64,000 bases of DNA from Candidatus Stahliibacteriota bacterium (lineage in GTDB: Bacteria > Hydrothermota > Tepidihabitantia > B3-TA06), in assembly GCA_004375895.1 (NCBI GenBank), contig SOJW01000069.1:1-64000 (forward strand), given 5' to 3'. A model generated the notes under the pieces. It did no database searches and was not told the origin of the DNA. It was given only the letters and a program-made list of their open reading frames with translations. Shown in pieces: positions 6,778-16,075 of the stretch. A program made the position numbers and the translations under genes. How positions within the stretch are numbered: the first letter of the stretch is position 1; each line of letters starts with the position of its first letter.

Positions 6778-7342
6778 ATGCCAGCAGGCTGTCATTGAGT
6801 CCATCAATAAAGCCGCGTCTGAAATAGACGTCGCCATATACATCTTCACAAATCCCGACATAGCCGAAGCCTTGGTAGCCGCCAAGGTTCGAGGCGTCAA
6901 GATCCGGGTGCTCCTGGACGGCGATAACGTCGATATGAACTACTCAAAAGCGGAATCCCTGGTTGACAACGGGATCCCTGTTCGGCACGAGACTGGCGCA
7001 GGCCTGATGCACAATAAATTCGCCGTCGTCGACGACTCGATCACCCTCACGGGATCCTTCAACTGGACCCGTGCCGCCGAGAGTGCGAACGATGAGAACC
7101 TCTTGAAGATAGTCTCCCCGGAGCTGGCAGCGCAGTATGCAGAAGAGTTTTCCGAGTTATGGGGGATAGCTGCGGTGTTCGTGCCAGCGCCTTCGCCCCA
7201 GCAGGAAACCGTCTACGTCACCCGCACGGGCTCCAAGTATCATAGGGCAGGCTGCAGTTGTCTTCGATCCAGCTGTATTCCTATATCCAAGTCTGAGGCT
7301 ATCCGGCGGGGGTATACCCCTTGTTCGAGATGCAATCCGTAG
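6778..7342 (+). pseudogene. Phospholipase D-family nuclease, frameshifted at its second codon
   Basis: The protein frame reads QQAVIESINKAASEIDVAIY, one HKD motif (HNKFAVVD, then GSFNWT), and a C-terminal cysteine-rich module (YHRAGCSCL, CSRCNP) of the type often attached to secreted nucleases. A good AAGGAG and ATG (6778) exist, but one extra C after the ATG throws the frame out; without it the protein would start MQQAVIES. No other start is available before TTG 6872. It is a single-HKD Nuc-like enzyme that would dimerise. Recently broken gene or a sequencing error. Confidence 0.7.
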
Positions 7343-7391
7343 ATGCAGGACGTCCCCTTTTGGGTATGGTATTCTCTGGCGCGCAGGTTCC

Positions 7392-7454
7392 CAAAACGGC
7401 GCACCTTGCAGCAGCTCCGGCTCGCGTCTGCAGAAAAGGGGCACAGTGCAGCGC
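7392..7454 (+). repeat. Defence-promoter element, diverged copy 3
   Basis: The GC-rich block CAGCAGCTCCGGCTCGCGTCT followed by GCAG and, later, CAGCGC resembles copies at 31717 and 37411. The promoter -35 at 7486 begins 31 nt after CAGCGC (33 nt in the 37411 copy). Confidence 0.5.
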
Positions 7455-7485
7455 GGTGGAGAGGGTTGGGGGTAAGACGTAAACC

Positions 7486-7514
7486 TTGACATTTAGCCCT
7501 AGATCCTTTATGAT
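7486..7514 (+). promoter_or_regulatory. Promoter of the ABC-3C operon
   Basis: TTGACA (7486-7491), 17 nt, TATGAT (7509-7514). The expected transcript start is near 7521. Confidence 0.65.
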
Positions 7515-7537
7515 AGTCAGTGATTGCAGGGCTTGTT

Positions 7538-8449
7538 ATGGATGGCTTGAGTTGGGCGTATTACGAAACTCGCTTCGAGCGTGACTTCTACAGAAAAATG
7601 GGAACCGAATTCCAAGCTTTCTTCTGTGAAATTATGAAAAGGGGGCATCCTGGTGACTTCACATTTCCTGCTCCTTGGGGGACAGAAGGGGATCTAAAAA
7701 ACGATGGTTTTTTAAAGTCCGAACGGACGCTTTTCCAGGCCTATGCCCCTGAGAGGATGGAAGAAAAAAAGACTGTTGATAAAATAGAAAAGGATTTCAA
7801 TGGAGCTTTGAAACATTGGAAGGGACGCTTCGATAAGTGGGTATTTGTACATAACCGCCGTTCCGGCCTACCACCTAAAGCAGTGTCTAAAATTATTGAG
7901 TTAAATGAAGCTCAGCCTGATATAGAAGTCTGCGAGTGGGGATGCCCAGAAGTTCACCAAAGATTGAGTAAGTTAAGCCCTCCCGATCTATTATCGCTTT
8001 TCGGAGAAGTACCTTCCCGAAGAACTAGTCGTCGAGTGAGTTTCAACAAATTGAGAAAGATTATATCGTCTCTCTCGCGGCAGAAGCCTTCGCCGGATCA
8101 AGACCTAAGCCCTCCATCGTCAGAAAAGCTGGATGCAAATGGGCTGTCTGATAAAGTACGGGTTTTGCTTAAAGCAGGTATGAGCTTGAGTGCCCAAGTA
8201 GGGCGACTGTTCAAGCAACACTATGATCCTAATTTGGGGGATGAGATAGCCCAAGCCTTCAAGGAGGAATACAAAAGACTCCGGAAAACTGAAGACGATC
8301 CCGATCAAATCTTCCAAGGTCTCCAAGAGTTTGTAGGTGGCTTAGCGCGGGGGGAGCCAGAATATGAAGTGACAGTATTAGCAATTTTAGCTTATTTCTT
8401 CGAACAGTGCGACATCTTTGAGAATCCACCAACGGAAGGCACGTCATGA
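7538..8449 (+). CDS. ABC-3C system effector/CTD-type protein
   Basis: About 303 residues. The N-terminal 160 residues carry GDFTFPAPWGTEGDLKNDG and QAYAPE, a pattern like a PD-(D/E)XK nuclease fold (GDxKNDG, QxYAP), then FVHNRRSGLPP and VCEWGC. The C-terminal part (about 190-300) is helical and resembles the shared C-terminal domain of ABC three-component conflict systems. The next two genes are the expected partners, and the ATG/TGA overlap with 8446 supports one operon. The start at 7538 follows AGGG; a GTG at 7520 directly after the -10 is an alternative leaderless start. Confidence 0.6.
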   Translation: MDGLSWAYYETRFERDFYRKMGTEFQAFFCEIMKRGHPGDFTFPAPWGTEGDLKNDGFLKSERTLFQAYAPERMEEKKTVDKIEKDFNGALKHWKGRFDKWVFVHNRRSGLPPKAVSKIIELNEAQPDIEVCEWGCPEVHQRLSKLSPPDLLSLFGEVPSRRTSRRVSFNKLRKIISSLSRQKPSPDQDLSPPSSEKLDANGLSDKVRVLLKAGMSLSAQVGRLFKQHYDPNLGDEIAQAFKEEYKRLRKTEDDPDQIFQGLQEFVGGLARGEPEYEVTVLAILAYFFEQCDIFENPPTEGTS

Positions 8450-8691
8450 TCCTTCCTACCAAGCGGTTAGGCCAAGATCGGGCTTTGTTATACGTTGGAG
8501 CAGAAATACTAAAACTACTCGATCACCCGAAAACTATTTCCCGAGTTTGGGACGAATTAAAAAAAACACGCTCTGAGAAATCAGAAAATCCTTCCTTGAC
8601 CTATGATTGGTTTGTTCTAGCTCTGGATTTGCTTTATACCGTTGGATGTATAGAATTCGAGACCGGAAGACTAAGGAAGAGGACTCAATGA
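8446..8691 (+). CDS. ABC-3C middle component, small helical protein
   Basis: 81 residues: LGQDRALLYVGAEILKLLD, SRVWDELKK and LDLLYTVGCIE. This matches the compact winged-helix-like middle component that sits between the effector and the ABC ATPase in ABC-3C loci. Its ATG overlaps the previous stop (ATGA) and its own stop overlaps the next ATG. Predicted to bridge effector and ATPase. The family name is inferred mostly from gene order and size. Confidence 0.55.
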   Translation: MILPTKRLGQDRALLYVGAEILKLLDHPKTISRVWDELKKTRSEKSENPSLTYDWFVLALDLLYTVGCIEFETGRLRKRTQ

Positions 8692-10433
8692 TCCATCGTA
8701 TCTTCAGTAAAGACCTAGAGAGCTTTAAGGAAGTAACCTTTCACGAAGGCCTCAACATCCTCGTAGCAACCAAAACAAAGGAAGAAGATCCCCGTAAGAC
8801 GCGTAACAGATCGGGTAAGACAAGCCTTATAGAGATTATGCATTTTCTCTTAGGTGGGAAGTGCGGCACTGATTCAATTTTCCGTTTAGATGATCTAATC
8901 TCGTACACTTTCGGGATGGAATTTGACTTAGGTGATTCCGTAGTTACTGTGCAAAGATCGGGAAGTAACCCTAATGAGTTGATTGTGAGGGGCGGCATCC
9001 AAGATTGGCCAATTTCGCCGTACACCAAAGATGATTCTAATGAACGATTCATTTCAAATACCGATTGGAGGGTTGTGCTAGGACACTTTTTGTTTGATTT
9101 ATCTGGGAGTGCAAGCGAAGAGAAAACGGGGAAATTTGGACCTTCCTTCCGATCATTAATATCATATTTTATTAGAAACGAAAATGCTGGAGGCTTCCTA
9201 ACAGCCGAGAAGCAATCAAAAAATCAGCAGCTTGGGGACGTTCAAGTTAACCTATCCTATCTATTGGATCTTGACTGGACGATCTCACAGGAATTACAGT
9301 TTGTTCGTGAACGTGAAAAAGAAATAGCTGTCCTCCGTAGAGAGTTGAGCAAAGGTACTTTTGGCCCAGTCGTTGGGACTGCTGCGCAATTACAGACCGC
9401 TTTAGCATTGGCAGAAGAAAAAACCAGTGCTATGAAAAAAAGGGGCAAAGAATTCCGGGTTCGCAAGGATTATCACGAACTAGAGAAAGAGGCTTCGGAG
9501 TTAACTCAACAACTTGCGGATTTAGCCGATGGCAATACAATTGATTACGAGCTGATTTCTGAGTTGGAGCGTTCCTTGAAAAGTGAGGAATCACCATCTC
9601 TTGAGAATCTGGAGCGTCTCTATATGGAAGTAGGCGTAGAACTTCCTGATACAGCGGTGCGCCGGTTCGAAGATGTTCGCAAGTTTCACGAAGCTGTTAT
9701 TGAAAACCGCAAAAGTTATCTCGTTCAAGAAATCGAAGCCGCGAGAAGACGAATTGCCAATCGTGAAAGGAGAACACACCGACTTGATGTAAGACGGGCT
9801 CAAATCATGACTATCTTGAAGTCTTCTGGGGCTCTGGAAAGTTACACTAATCTGAGATCTGAATTAACCAGACTGGAAGCGGAAACCGAGTCCCTACGTA
9901 ACCAGTTATTAATAGCAGAGAGGTTAGAGGGGGAAAAGACCGAACTGGAAATGGAACGTGCCCAGCTTCTTACTAGACTCAGACAGAATCATCAAGAACA
10001 ACGTGTCATAGTGAATAAAGCGATTCAGACCTTTGAAGGAATATCTCAACGTCTCTATGAAAAACCGGGAAGTTTAACTATCGAAAGGACACTGAATGGT
10101 CCTATCTTCGATTTCATAATCCAAGGAAAAAGAAGCAAGGGTATCAGACACATGTTGATTTTCTGCTTCGATCTAATGCTTGTTCGATTGTGTAAAAGAT
10201 GCCCTGGTTTTCTGGTCCATGATAGTCATCTTTTCGATAGTGTAGATTCCGACCAAACTGAGACAGCGTTCCAAATAGCTGACGAAGCGACTAAAAAGTT
10301 CGGGTTCCAATATATCTTTACTTTGAATTCGCATAAGCTCCCTAAAAGAATTGAGCTCAGCCATGCGATTCTGCCGGTCTCAATAACTGACGCCACTGAA
10401 GATGGAGGGCTTTTCGGTTTTCGCTTTGGATAG
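8688..10433 (+). CDS. ABC ATPase with DUF2326, ABC-3C sensor
   Basis: 581 residues. The P-loop (NRSGKTSLIEI, about residues 40-50) follows a short N-terminal strand, typical of the SMC/RecN-like class. A long coiled coil spans about 215-470. The C-terminal DUF2326 region has GPIFDFIIQGKRSKGI, then MLIFCFDLMLVRLCKR and the Walker B/D-loop-like FLVHDSHLFDSVD. In ABC-3C systems this ATPase is thought to sense invading nucleic acid and release the effector. The start is the ATG at 8688 overlapping the upstream stop. Confidence 0.75.
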   Translation: MIHRIFSKDLESFKEVTFHEGLNILVATKTKEEDPRKTRNRSGKTSLIEIMHFLLGGKCGTDSIFRLDDLISYTFGMEFDLGDSVVTVQRSGSNPNELIVRGGIQDWPISPYTKDDSNERFISNTDWRVVLGHFLFDLSGSASEEKTGKFGPSFRSLISYFIRNENAGGFLTAEKQSKNQQLGDVQVNLSYLLDLDWTISQELQFVREREKEIAVLRRELSKGTFGPVVGTAAQLQTALALAEEKTSAMKKRGKEFRVRKDYHELEKEASELTQQLADLADGNTIDYELISELERSLKSEESPSLENLERLYMEVGVELPDTAVRRFEDVRKFHEAVIENRKSYLVQEIEAARRRIANRERRTHRLDVRRAQIMTILKSSGALESYTNLRSELTRLEAETESLRNQLLIAERLEGEKTELEMERAQLLTRLRQNHQEQRVIVNKAIQTFEGISQRLYEKPGSLTIERTLNGPIFDFIIQGKRSKGIRHMLIFCFDLMLVRLCKRCPGFLVHDSHLFDSVDSDQTETAFQIADEATKKFGFQYIFTLNSHKLPKRIELSHAILPVSITDATEDGGLFGFRFG

Positions 10434-10435
10434 CC

Positions 10436-10520
10436 TCCCCTAATCTTGCCCTAAACCTTACCCCCACTTCCTGTGCCAAAATTGCACCACTTTTACACCA
10501 ATCTCTTGATTTTATATGCA
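10436..10520. repeat. Dispersed CCCTAA/GCACCA repeat, copy 3
   Basis: CCCTAATCTTGCCCTAAACC, then GCCAAAATTGCACCACTTTT and ACACCAATCTCTTGATTTTA. It is homologous to 43566-43632 and 52612-52700, with an 11-12 nt internal period. No coding role seen. Confidence 0.6.
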
Positions 10521-10609
10521 CACTCACACTCACTTGTTAAGGTAAACTGTAAGCTCTCCACGATAAACACTAAACAATGGTAAAGTTCGTCATCGCCTCT
10601 CCCCAAAAG

Positions 10610-10637
10610 TTGACAAACCGGGGAATCTGGGGATGAT
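10610..10637 (+). promoter_or_regulatory. Promoter with -10 abutting the start codon
   Basis: TTGACA (10610-10615), 16 nt, GATGAT (10632-10637). Only 6 nt separate the -10 from the ATG at 10644. Confidence 0.5.
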
Positions 10638-10643
10638 AGAAAC

Positions 10644-11294
10644 ATGAACCTTCCTTTTTGGGCTTGGTATGCCTTAGCGCGGCATATTTATGAAGGTAAA
10701 TTAGCCCGGACTACATGCAGAGGGGCACCTGACCAGTCAAAGCCGCCTTACCGATTCGGTGAACGCATAACCTTGCCTCAAACCTACTGGGACGGCGGGG
10801 TGTGGGCGATGCCGCCTGACCTGGTATCTGCCGATGACCCTGGGAGTACACGATCACGCCTTTATGTCTACCTCCAGGATCGTAGCTATGGTCGTTGTAA
10901 GCCTCTCTTTGTGTCTCGCCACTGGTTCCCTCGCGGCACAGGACTGAAGTGGCGCTATGAGGCTCTGCGAGGCCGCTACGGGCTATCCCCGGACGACGCC
11001 CGGCTTGTGATCTCCATAGAGGACGACAAGGACTACTCTGAGAACGCCTTAAAGGTCGCCAAGCACCGCGAGCGGCAGATGTTAGAAAAGATCCTCTCTC
11101 GCCCGCCTGGGTTATGCCAAGGGATGCGCTTTGAGGAGTATAAAGCGCTTAGAGAGCTGTTCCCCCAGGCCCAGACGATCCGGATTCCCCGCACCTTGAA
11201 CTCTATCTGGCCCCCTGAGCTTGTAATCTTTTTTGAGGAACGAAACCTGCTCGGCAAGACCTTTTCGTTCCCTCAGCGCCCGCCTTCCAGATAG
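10644..11294 (+). CDS. Hypothetical protein, 216 aa
   Basis: Not recognised. The N-terminus is aromatic (MNLPFWAWYALARHIYEGK), the middle holds VYLQDRSYGRCKPLFVSRHW and a DxxDxxEN-like acidic stretch (EDDKDYSENALKVAKHRERQ), and the C-terminus is basic. There is no membrane segment. No ribosome binding site precedes the ATG, while a promoter ends 6 nt before it, so translation is probably leaderless. GC content is higher than in the ABC-3C genes. Monocistronic. Confidence 0.55.
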   Translation: MNLPFWAWYALARHIYEGKLARTTCRGAPDQSKPPYRFGERITLPQTYWDGGVWAMPPDLVSADDPGSTRSRLYVYLQDRSYGRCKPLFVSRHWFPRGTGLKWRYEALRGRYGLSPDDARLVISIEDDKDYSENALKVAKHRERQMLEKILSRPPGLCQGMRFEEYKALRELFPQAQTIRIPRTLNSIWPPELVIFFEERNLLGKTFSFPQRPPSR

Positions 11295-11375
11295 CTTTCC
11301 CTGTAACCTTTTTGAGAGCAAACCAAGCCTCCTTGGCGGCTTTCCTCATGTAACCTTTTCGCCTTGACAACGCCC

Positions 11376-11801
11376 TCAAATTGCATAGTGCTCGTGCGGA
11401 ACTGGTTTCCGTTTTGCATAGTCGCCGACAAAGTTCTTAAGACGTGTGTGGGAAGGTCTCTCCCCGTAAAGCAGATCAAACATCGCATTGCAGAACGAGG
11501 GCCTATCCAACTCCGGTTGATACAGAATCCCCAGGTCCCCTTTCATGGGAACACTGCGCCACAAGAGATTGTTGTCCTTGCCGATAGTATCCAGGCGTTC
11601 TATGAACTCATCGAACTTCTTCTCATCTATCAGTCTCTTTAGTTCCTTCTTGCTCAGGAGTTCCTTGGCTTTCTCAATGGTGGCTTTCTTGTAGCTGACT
11701 TCATCTTCCATGAACTCAAGGTCGGAGAACCCTTTCCACTTCGGATACCATTTGTGCAGGAGCTCAACCAGCTCCTTGACCTTTTGTTTACTCAAATCCA
11801 T
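11376..11801 (-). CDS. Hypothetical partner of the type IIG-like enzyme, 141 aa
   Basis: Lies 24 nt downstream of the methyltransferase gene on the same strand. The N-terminal half is helical and charged (VKELVELLHKWYPKWKGFSD, KATIEKAKELLSKKELKRL); the C-terminal half has LLWRSVPMKGDLGILYQPEL and FVGDYAKRKPVPHEHYAI. Possibly an accessory or specificity-associated factor, because it shares the operon; no family is recognised. The start follows GAGGAGTTAGC. Confidence 0.6.
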   Translation of the reverse strand: MDLSKQKVKELVELLHKWYPKWKGFSDLEFMEDEVSYKKATIEKAKELLSKKELKRLIDEKKFDEFIERLDTIGKDNNLLWRSVPMKGDLGILYQPELDRPSFCNAMFDLLYGERPSHTRLKNFVGDYAKRKPVPHEHYAI

Positions 11802-11825
11802 GCTAACTCCTCCTCGGTGTAATTT

Positions 11826-14800
11826 CTAAATACGCTCCTCTACACAAACGTCCAAATCGCCTGCGGCGTAAGCGTTCATGTAGGCGATGATTAAATCCCT
11901 GGTGCGGTAGCGACCGTACCGCTTTTCGTCTTCCCGTTTGACGATTGGGAAGGTTTCAAGTATCTCGCGGGCCTCACCGGTGTCCAACCCATACAGGATG
12001 AAGTACAGCGCATCGAGCTGACAGCGCAGGTGGAAGCGGCGTTCCTCGTCCCACTTAAAGGGCGGCCTGGCCTTGCTCTTTTTATCCACATATCCCATGT
12101 CCCGTGCGAACCCGGCAAGGTCGTGGGCGGTGTAGCAAAGCTCAAGCACCTTGGGAGAGATGATGTCAATCAGCTTCTTACCGTGAAACTCTTCCTCGTA
12201 CTTTTCAGGAGGTAGCACGGGCAACTGCTTGACGATAAAGAAGTTGAGATGAGTACCCATCATCTTATTTCTTGTAGCGTAATCAAAAGCGAAAGAACAT
12301 AGGTTAGAAAGCAAGGGAGAAATTTCTTTGGCTGAGCGTTCTGTGAATATAAGCGGTAATTGGTTTCCAACTGCTGACCGAGGGAATATGGTCGCAACAA
12401 AGGTTCTTTCATTTGTTGCATTAGTAATATCTCGAAATCCAAGGAACCAATTTCTTCCTGTTTTGGCAAACTTCTTTAGCTCTAAATCGGATACCCAAAA
12501 TCTCGGAGTGGGAGAGTATTCAGGTTTAAATTTCTCGGCTGACTCAACTTGATCAGATACTTGTCTGCCGATGGTTTTGGTTTCCTCTTGTTCCAGTTCT
12601 GCAAACCTGTGGTCAAAATGCCAAATCATCTTGCCTTCGTACAACGGAAGGTACTCCACGTCAGCTTTCTTGTATATGTTTCCCTCAACAAGGTAGAATT
12701 TGTCCTTCTCAAGCTCTGAAGCGGTGCGGAAAAGGTGTGAGTCGTTGGTCATGTCGAACATCCGCAGGAAAGAGATCCCCCAGGGGTTCTTTTCCTTCTT
12801 GCCGCTTTTGTCTATAAGAATGGGCGCGTGCTCGTAAATCTTGCGTGTAAGCTCGTGGTCGCGCCTGCGCCGGAAGATCGGACAGGTGCGGGTGTTGGGA
12901 TTGAAGAGCGCAAAGTCCTGGGGCTTAAGCTCAATCAACCTCTCGTCACTACCCGCAACAAGCTTCTCAAACTCTTCTTTATGGAGGAAGAACGCGGCGC
13001 TAATCTCATCTAACTTGACCCCTGCGCCGCCGAAAAGAATCATGCTGAACTTGAAGCTACTATGACTATCTTCAAAAAACTTCTTCTTGTTTTCGAAATC
13101 AAGGAGAACTGCCAGTCTGTGATTATCTACAAGCTGTTGGAAGAAGTAACGAGTGGTGTTATCGGTAGCTATGCCGCTTGGGGTAAGGAATCCTACTCTT
13201 CCAATTTGCTTTATGAGCTTTTCCGCCCGTTCCGTAAATACAGCATAGAAGTTGGTGTCCCCCCGCCCCATCAGTGGGTAGAATTCACTTCTATGAAGGT
13301 ATTGAAGCACGCGGTCAGCATCATCTTTTGCCTCCAGGTATTCTTGCCACAATTCCGGGTTTTCTTCCTCCAACATCTTTATCATCTCTTTACGGTCAGC
13401 AGCCCTCGTTGCGAGCGCTATCTTGGATGAGCGTCCGGTAAAGAACTGCACCTCTTCCAGTCGAATCCGCTCCCAGGGTGGGTTACCTATCACAGCATCG
13501 AAGCCTGGGTCTTTCAGCCTCTTGGCGTCTTCATCAAAGTACGCTTCCGGGAACTCTAACTCCCAGTGGAAGAACCGGTGCTTTTCGTAGAGCCTTTGAA
13601 CTTTCTTGAACCAATCCTTTGCCCTCAACTTCTCAAACTCCTTATCCCGCTTCTCCTTGTCCTTTATTTGAAGATTAACGTGTGCCGACTCGTAATCCTC
13701 CCGGTCTATGTCAATAAACCAATCGGCCATCCAAATGTCGGCAACTTCCCTGAATGGCCTGATGAGGTCTCGCGCTTCCTTGAGTAGATTTTCCTTGTGT
13801 TTAACATCATGTGCGGTACGTGAAGGAGTTCTCTCAATAAGAGTGTAGAGGCCTATAGCGTCTTTGATGAAGGGCATCAGGGGAGCTGAGAACAGTGCGG
13901 CTGTTGTGCCCGTTGGCGTCTTCTTCTCATGGCGCAATTTCTGAAGTGAATCGATGGTCGTTCCCAGGAGCGAGTCGCCCCAGCGCAGATGATGGTCAAG
14001 GAAGGAAAGAGCATGGTCTTTTGCCACGGTCTCAATCCACAGCGAGACCTTTGCAAGCTCCACCGCAAGTTCGTTCTTGTCCACGCCAAAGATACAGTTC
14101 TCGACGATGCGGCGCTTGGCTATGCGATAGTCGTTGTCCTCTTCTTCCACTTCCTCTCCCGTAGAGAATTCGGTAAGCCGCTTGGCAAGATACTTGGTTG
14201 CGCTGACCAGGAAGTGCCCCGAACCCATGGCCGGGTCGAGCACACGCAGGGAAAGAATCTTTCGGGGAAGAAGCTCGTCCAGTTGCTTTTGAATCTTGAG
14301 AACCTCGCCTTCCATGCCTTTTTGAGATCTACGCTTTTCAAGCAGTTTTTCCAGTTTCTCGCATTCCGGTTCAATCTCCTTCGCGCACCGTTCGATAATA
14401 GAGTCCAGGGTGTGTTCTACAATATAGTCTACAAGAATACTCGGTGTATAGTAAGAGCCGGAGGTTTTGCGTTCTCCTCGGTCGGTAACGGGATAGTACT
14501 CACCCTTCTTTACCTGCTCCTTCAACCTCACCTTCTTTAGACCACGTGCCTCATTTACTGGTAGCCACCGTTCTTTACCATCCACAACAGCAGGTACAAT
14601 ATCATCCTCGGCAACTTCCAGACGGTTCTCCAGAAGCCCCTCATAGATGCCGCCTAGCTTGTCGATGTCCAGGTAACCGTAGTCGATGAAGTGAAGAACC
14701 AGAAGGTTTTTCTTCTTGGGAGCACGGGAAAGCAGGTCAATGACCTCAGCCAGGTAGCGGTCTGTAATAGTCCAGTCTTCTTTAAAGTAACCGGGGTCGA

Positions 14801-15962
14801 AAAGCCTACCGTTGTACGCAGGAACCTCAAATTCTTCCTTGGGGATGTTGAAGTGTTCGCTACCGTTATCCACGAGACGGAACAATTTCTTGAGCTTCGC
14901 CAAAAGCTCTGAGCCGATGGTGTCGAACCTGGAGTAATTGCGTTTGGATAGGTCGTCTCCTGCCTTCTCCTCTATAAGATGACGCAGACCCCATAGGCTG
15001 TAGTCTTCGTCATAACGTTTGTTGCCTCGTGGCAGGAGACGCTCTTGAGCCTTGTACGGCTTGGATTCGGCGAAGAGAATGAAGAGCAGGCGGTAGATGA
15101 GTATAAAGGACTTCTTTCGGATTAACTCCTTGTCTCGCTCTCTGTTGAGGATATTTGGGTTTGATTTAACAAACCCCTCAGCCAGGATACGCAGCGCCTT
15201 GTATGCGTTCTCCTTGAGGTCTTCGCTGACCACCAGTTCGTAATCAACTGATTCGTTGAGCACTTTCTGGAGGAAGTCAGGGAACGCTTGCCTGCGGAAG
15301 AACAGGTAGAAGTACTTGAAGGCGTCAAGTTGGGAGATGAGTTTGTAGTCGAGGCTTTGCTGACCTGATGGGTCAAGGATACGCACCAGGTCAACCTCGT
15401 ACCACTTCTCCAGACCTTTGCTCTGCTCACGTTCATAGATTCGCCATAGACGGCCATTGGTCAGGACGCCCCACTGGATGCCGGTGCGCAGGAGATAATC
15501 CGTAACCTGTAGCGATGGGTTATTAGGGTCATCGGGAAGTTTGCGGTCCAGTGGACGTTCCCAGCGTTTAGCTTCGAGGATTCCGATTGAGTCCTTGAAC
15601 ACTTCCGGGCTTTTGATATGTTTATAGGCTTCTCTTTTTGCGGCATCGGTGGGATAGAGGCCATAGTCAGGCACCCATCTTTTCTTGGGACTTCTTTTAG
15701 TGGGGCGCAGGACGTAGTGAGGATTTATGATGTCAAGGATAGGTTCGATGAACTCCTTTTCAATGGCATCTTCAGATACATCGGGGCTTAGAATGTCTTT
15801 CTTGTCTTGGTACAGCTTCTGAATACGTTCAAAGGCGTCCTTGGCTTCTTCCTCAATCTCGGCCCATACGTCCAATTCGGGTAGAATGTCGTTCAGGTAG
15901 TGGTCTGCGAAGAGACCGTGGTTCGAGTGCGCGTATTGAATCTTCACGCCGTCCTGTAGCAT
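11826..15962 (-). CDS. Type IIG-like restriction endonuclease-methyltransferase (Eco57I class)
   Basis: About 1378 residues, single chain. The N-terminal 250 residues are a nuclease-type domain (WVPDYGLYP, IGILEAKRWERPLD with the D...ExK spacing, LLRTGIQWGVLTNG). Then come a helical linker, SGSYYTPSILVDYIVEHTL, the SAM-binding motif DPAMGSGHFLVSA (about residue 575) and the amino-methyltransferase motif NPPWERI (about 825). The target-recognition part is C-terminal (FWVSDLELKKFAKTGRNWF, FNPNTRTCPIFRRRRDHEL). It methylates adenine or cytosine N and cuts nearby. The ATG at 15962 lies 6 nt after the -10; TTG 15977 overlaps the promoter and is unlikely. Confidence 0.85.
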   Translation of the reverse strand: MLQDGVKIQYAHSNHGLFADHYLNDILPELDVWAEIEEEAKDAFERIQKLYQDKKDILSPDVSEDAIEKEFIEPILDIINPHYVLRPTKRSPKKRWVPDYGLYPTDAAKREAYKHIKSPEVFKDSIGILEAKRWERPLDRKLPDDPNNPSLQVTDYLLRTGIQWGVLTNGRLWRIYEREQSKGLEKWYEVDLVRILDPSGQQSLDYKLISQLDAFKYFYLFFRRQAFPDFLQKVLNESVDYELVVSEDLKENAYKALRILAEGFVKSNPNILNRERDKELIRKKSFILIYRLLFILFAESKPYKAQERLLPRGNKRYDEDYSLWGLRHLIEEKAGDDLSKRNYSRFDTIGSELLAKLKKLFRLVDNGSEHFNIPKEEFEVPAYNGRLFDPGYFKEDWTITDRYLAEVIDLLSRAPKKKNLLVLHFIDYGYLDIDKLGGIYEGLLENRLEVAEDDIVPAVVDGKERWLPVNEARGLKKVRLKEQVKKGEYYPVTDRGERKTSGSYYTPSILVDYIVEHTLDSIIERCAKEIEPECEKLEKLLEKRRSQKGMEGEVLKIQKQLDELLPRKILSLRVLDPAMGSGHFLVSATKYLAKRLTEFSTGEEVEEEDNDYRIAKRRIVENCIFGVDKNELAVELAKVSLWIETVAKDHALSFLDHHLRWGDSLLGTTIDSLQKLRHEKKTPTGTTAALFSAPLMPFIKDAIGLYTLIERTPSRTAHDVKHKENLLKEARDLIRPFREVADIWMADWFIDIDREDYESAHVNLQIKDKEKRDKEFEKLRAKDWFKKVQRLYEKHRFFHWELEFPEAYFDEDAKRLKDPGFDAVIGNPPWERIRLEEVQFFTGRSSKIALATRAADRKEMIKMLEEENPELWQEYLEAKDDADRVLQYLHRSEFYPLMGRGDTNFYAVFTERAEKLIKQIGRVGFLTPSGIATDNTTRYFFQQLVDNHRLAVLLDFENKKKFFEDSHSSFKFSMILFGGAGVKLDEISAAFFLHKEEFEKLVAGSDERLIELKPQDFALFNPNTRTCPIFRRRRDHELTRKIYEHAPILIDKSGKKEKNPWGISFLRMFDMTNDSHLFRTASELEKDKFYLVEGNIYKKADVEYLPLYEGKMIWHFDHRFAELEQEETKTIGRQVSDQVESAEKFKPEYSPTPRFWVSDLELKKFAKTGRNWFLGFRDITNATNERTFVATIFPRSAVGNQLPLIFTERSAKEISPLLSNLCSFAFDYATRNKMMGTHLNFFIVKQLPVLPPEKYEEEFHGKKLIDIISPKVLELCYTAHDLAGFARDMGYVDKKSKARPPFKWDEERRFHLRCQLDALYFILYGLDTGEAREILETFPIVKREDEKRYGRYRTRDLIIAYMNAYAAGDLDVCVEERI

Positions 15963-15968
15963 AAAGTG

Positions 15969-15996
15969 AGCATACAAAAAAATATAAAGATGTCAA
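15969..15996 (-). promoter_or_regulatory. Promoter of the type IIG-like gene
   Basis: On the minus strand: TTGACA (15996-15991), 16 nt, TATGCT (15974-15969), then 6 nt to the ATG at 15962. Confidence 0.6.
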
Positions 15997-16011
15997 TGAA
16001 GCAAGCTTTAC

Positions 16012-16039
16012 TTGACAAGTCCTGCCTCCAAGCTATAGT
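16012..16039 (+). promoter_or_regulatory. Promoter of the GxxExxY gene
   Basis: TTGACA (16012-16017), 16 nt, TATAGT (16034-16039). It is divergent from the minus-strand promoter 16 bp away. Confidence 0.7.
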
Positions 16040-16075
16040 CAAGTGGCCCTTGGCGGCAGATCAGGAGGAGAAACT

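Noticed and set aside
6457-6900. 147-aa minus-strand frame
   Set aside because: Antisense to the recognisable PLD and terminase-like frames, with no motif of its own.
7520-7522. GTG as the start of the ABC-3C effector
   Set aside because: It lies at the predicted transcript start; ATG 7538 with AGGG upstream is favoured, though a leaderless start cannot be excluded.
14000-14540. Long plus-strand frames inside the type IIG-like gene
   Set aside because: Shadows of a 1378-residue gene with clear catalytic motifs on the other strand.
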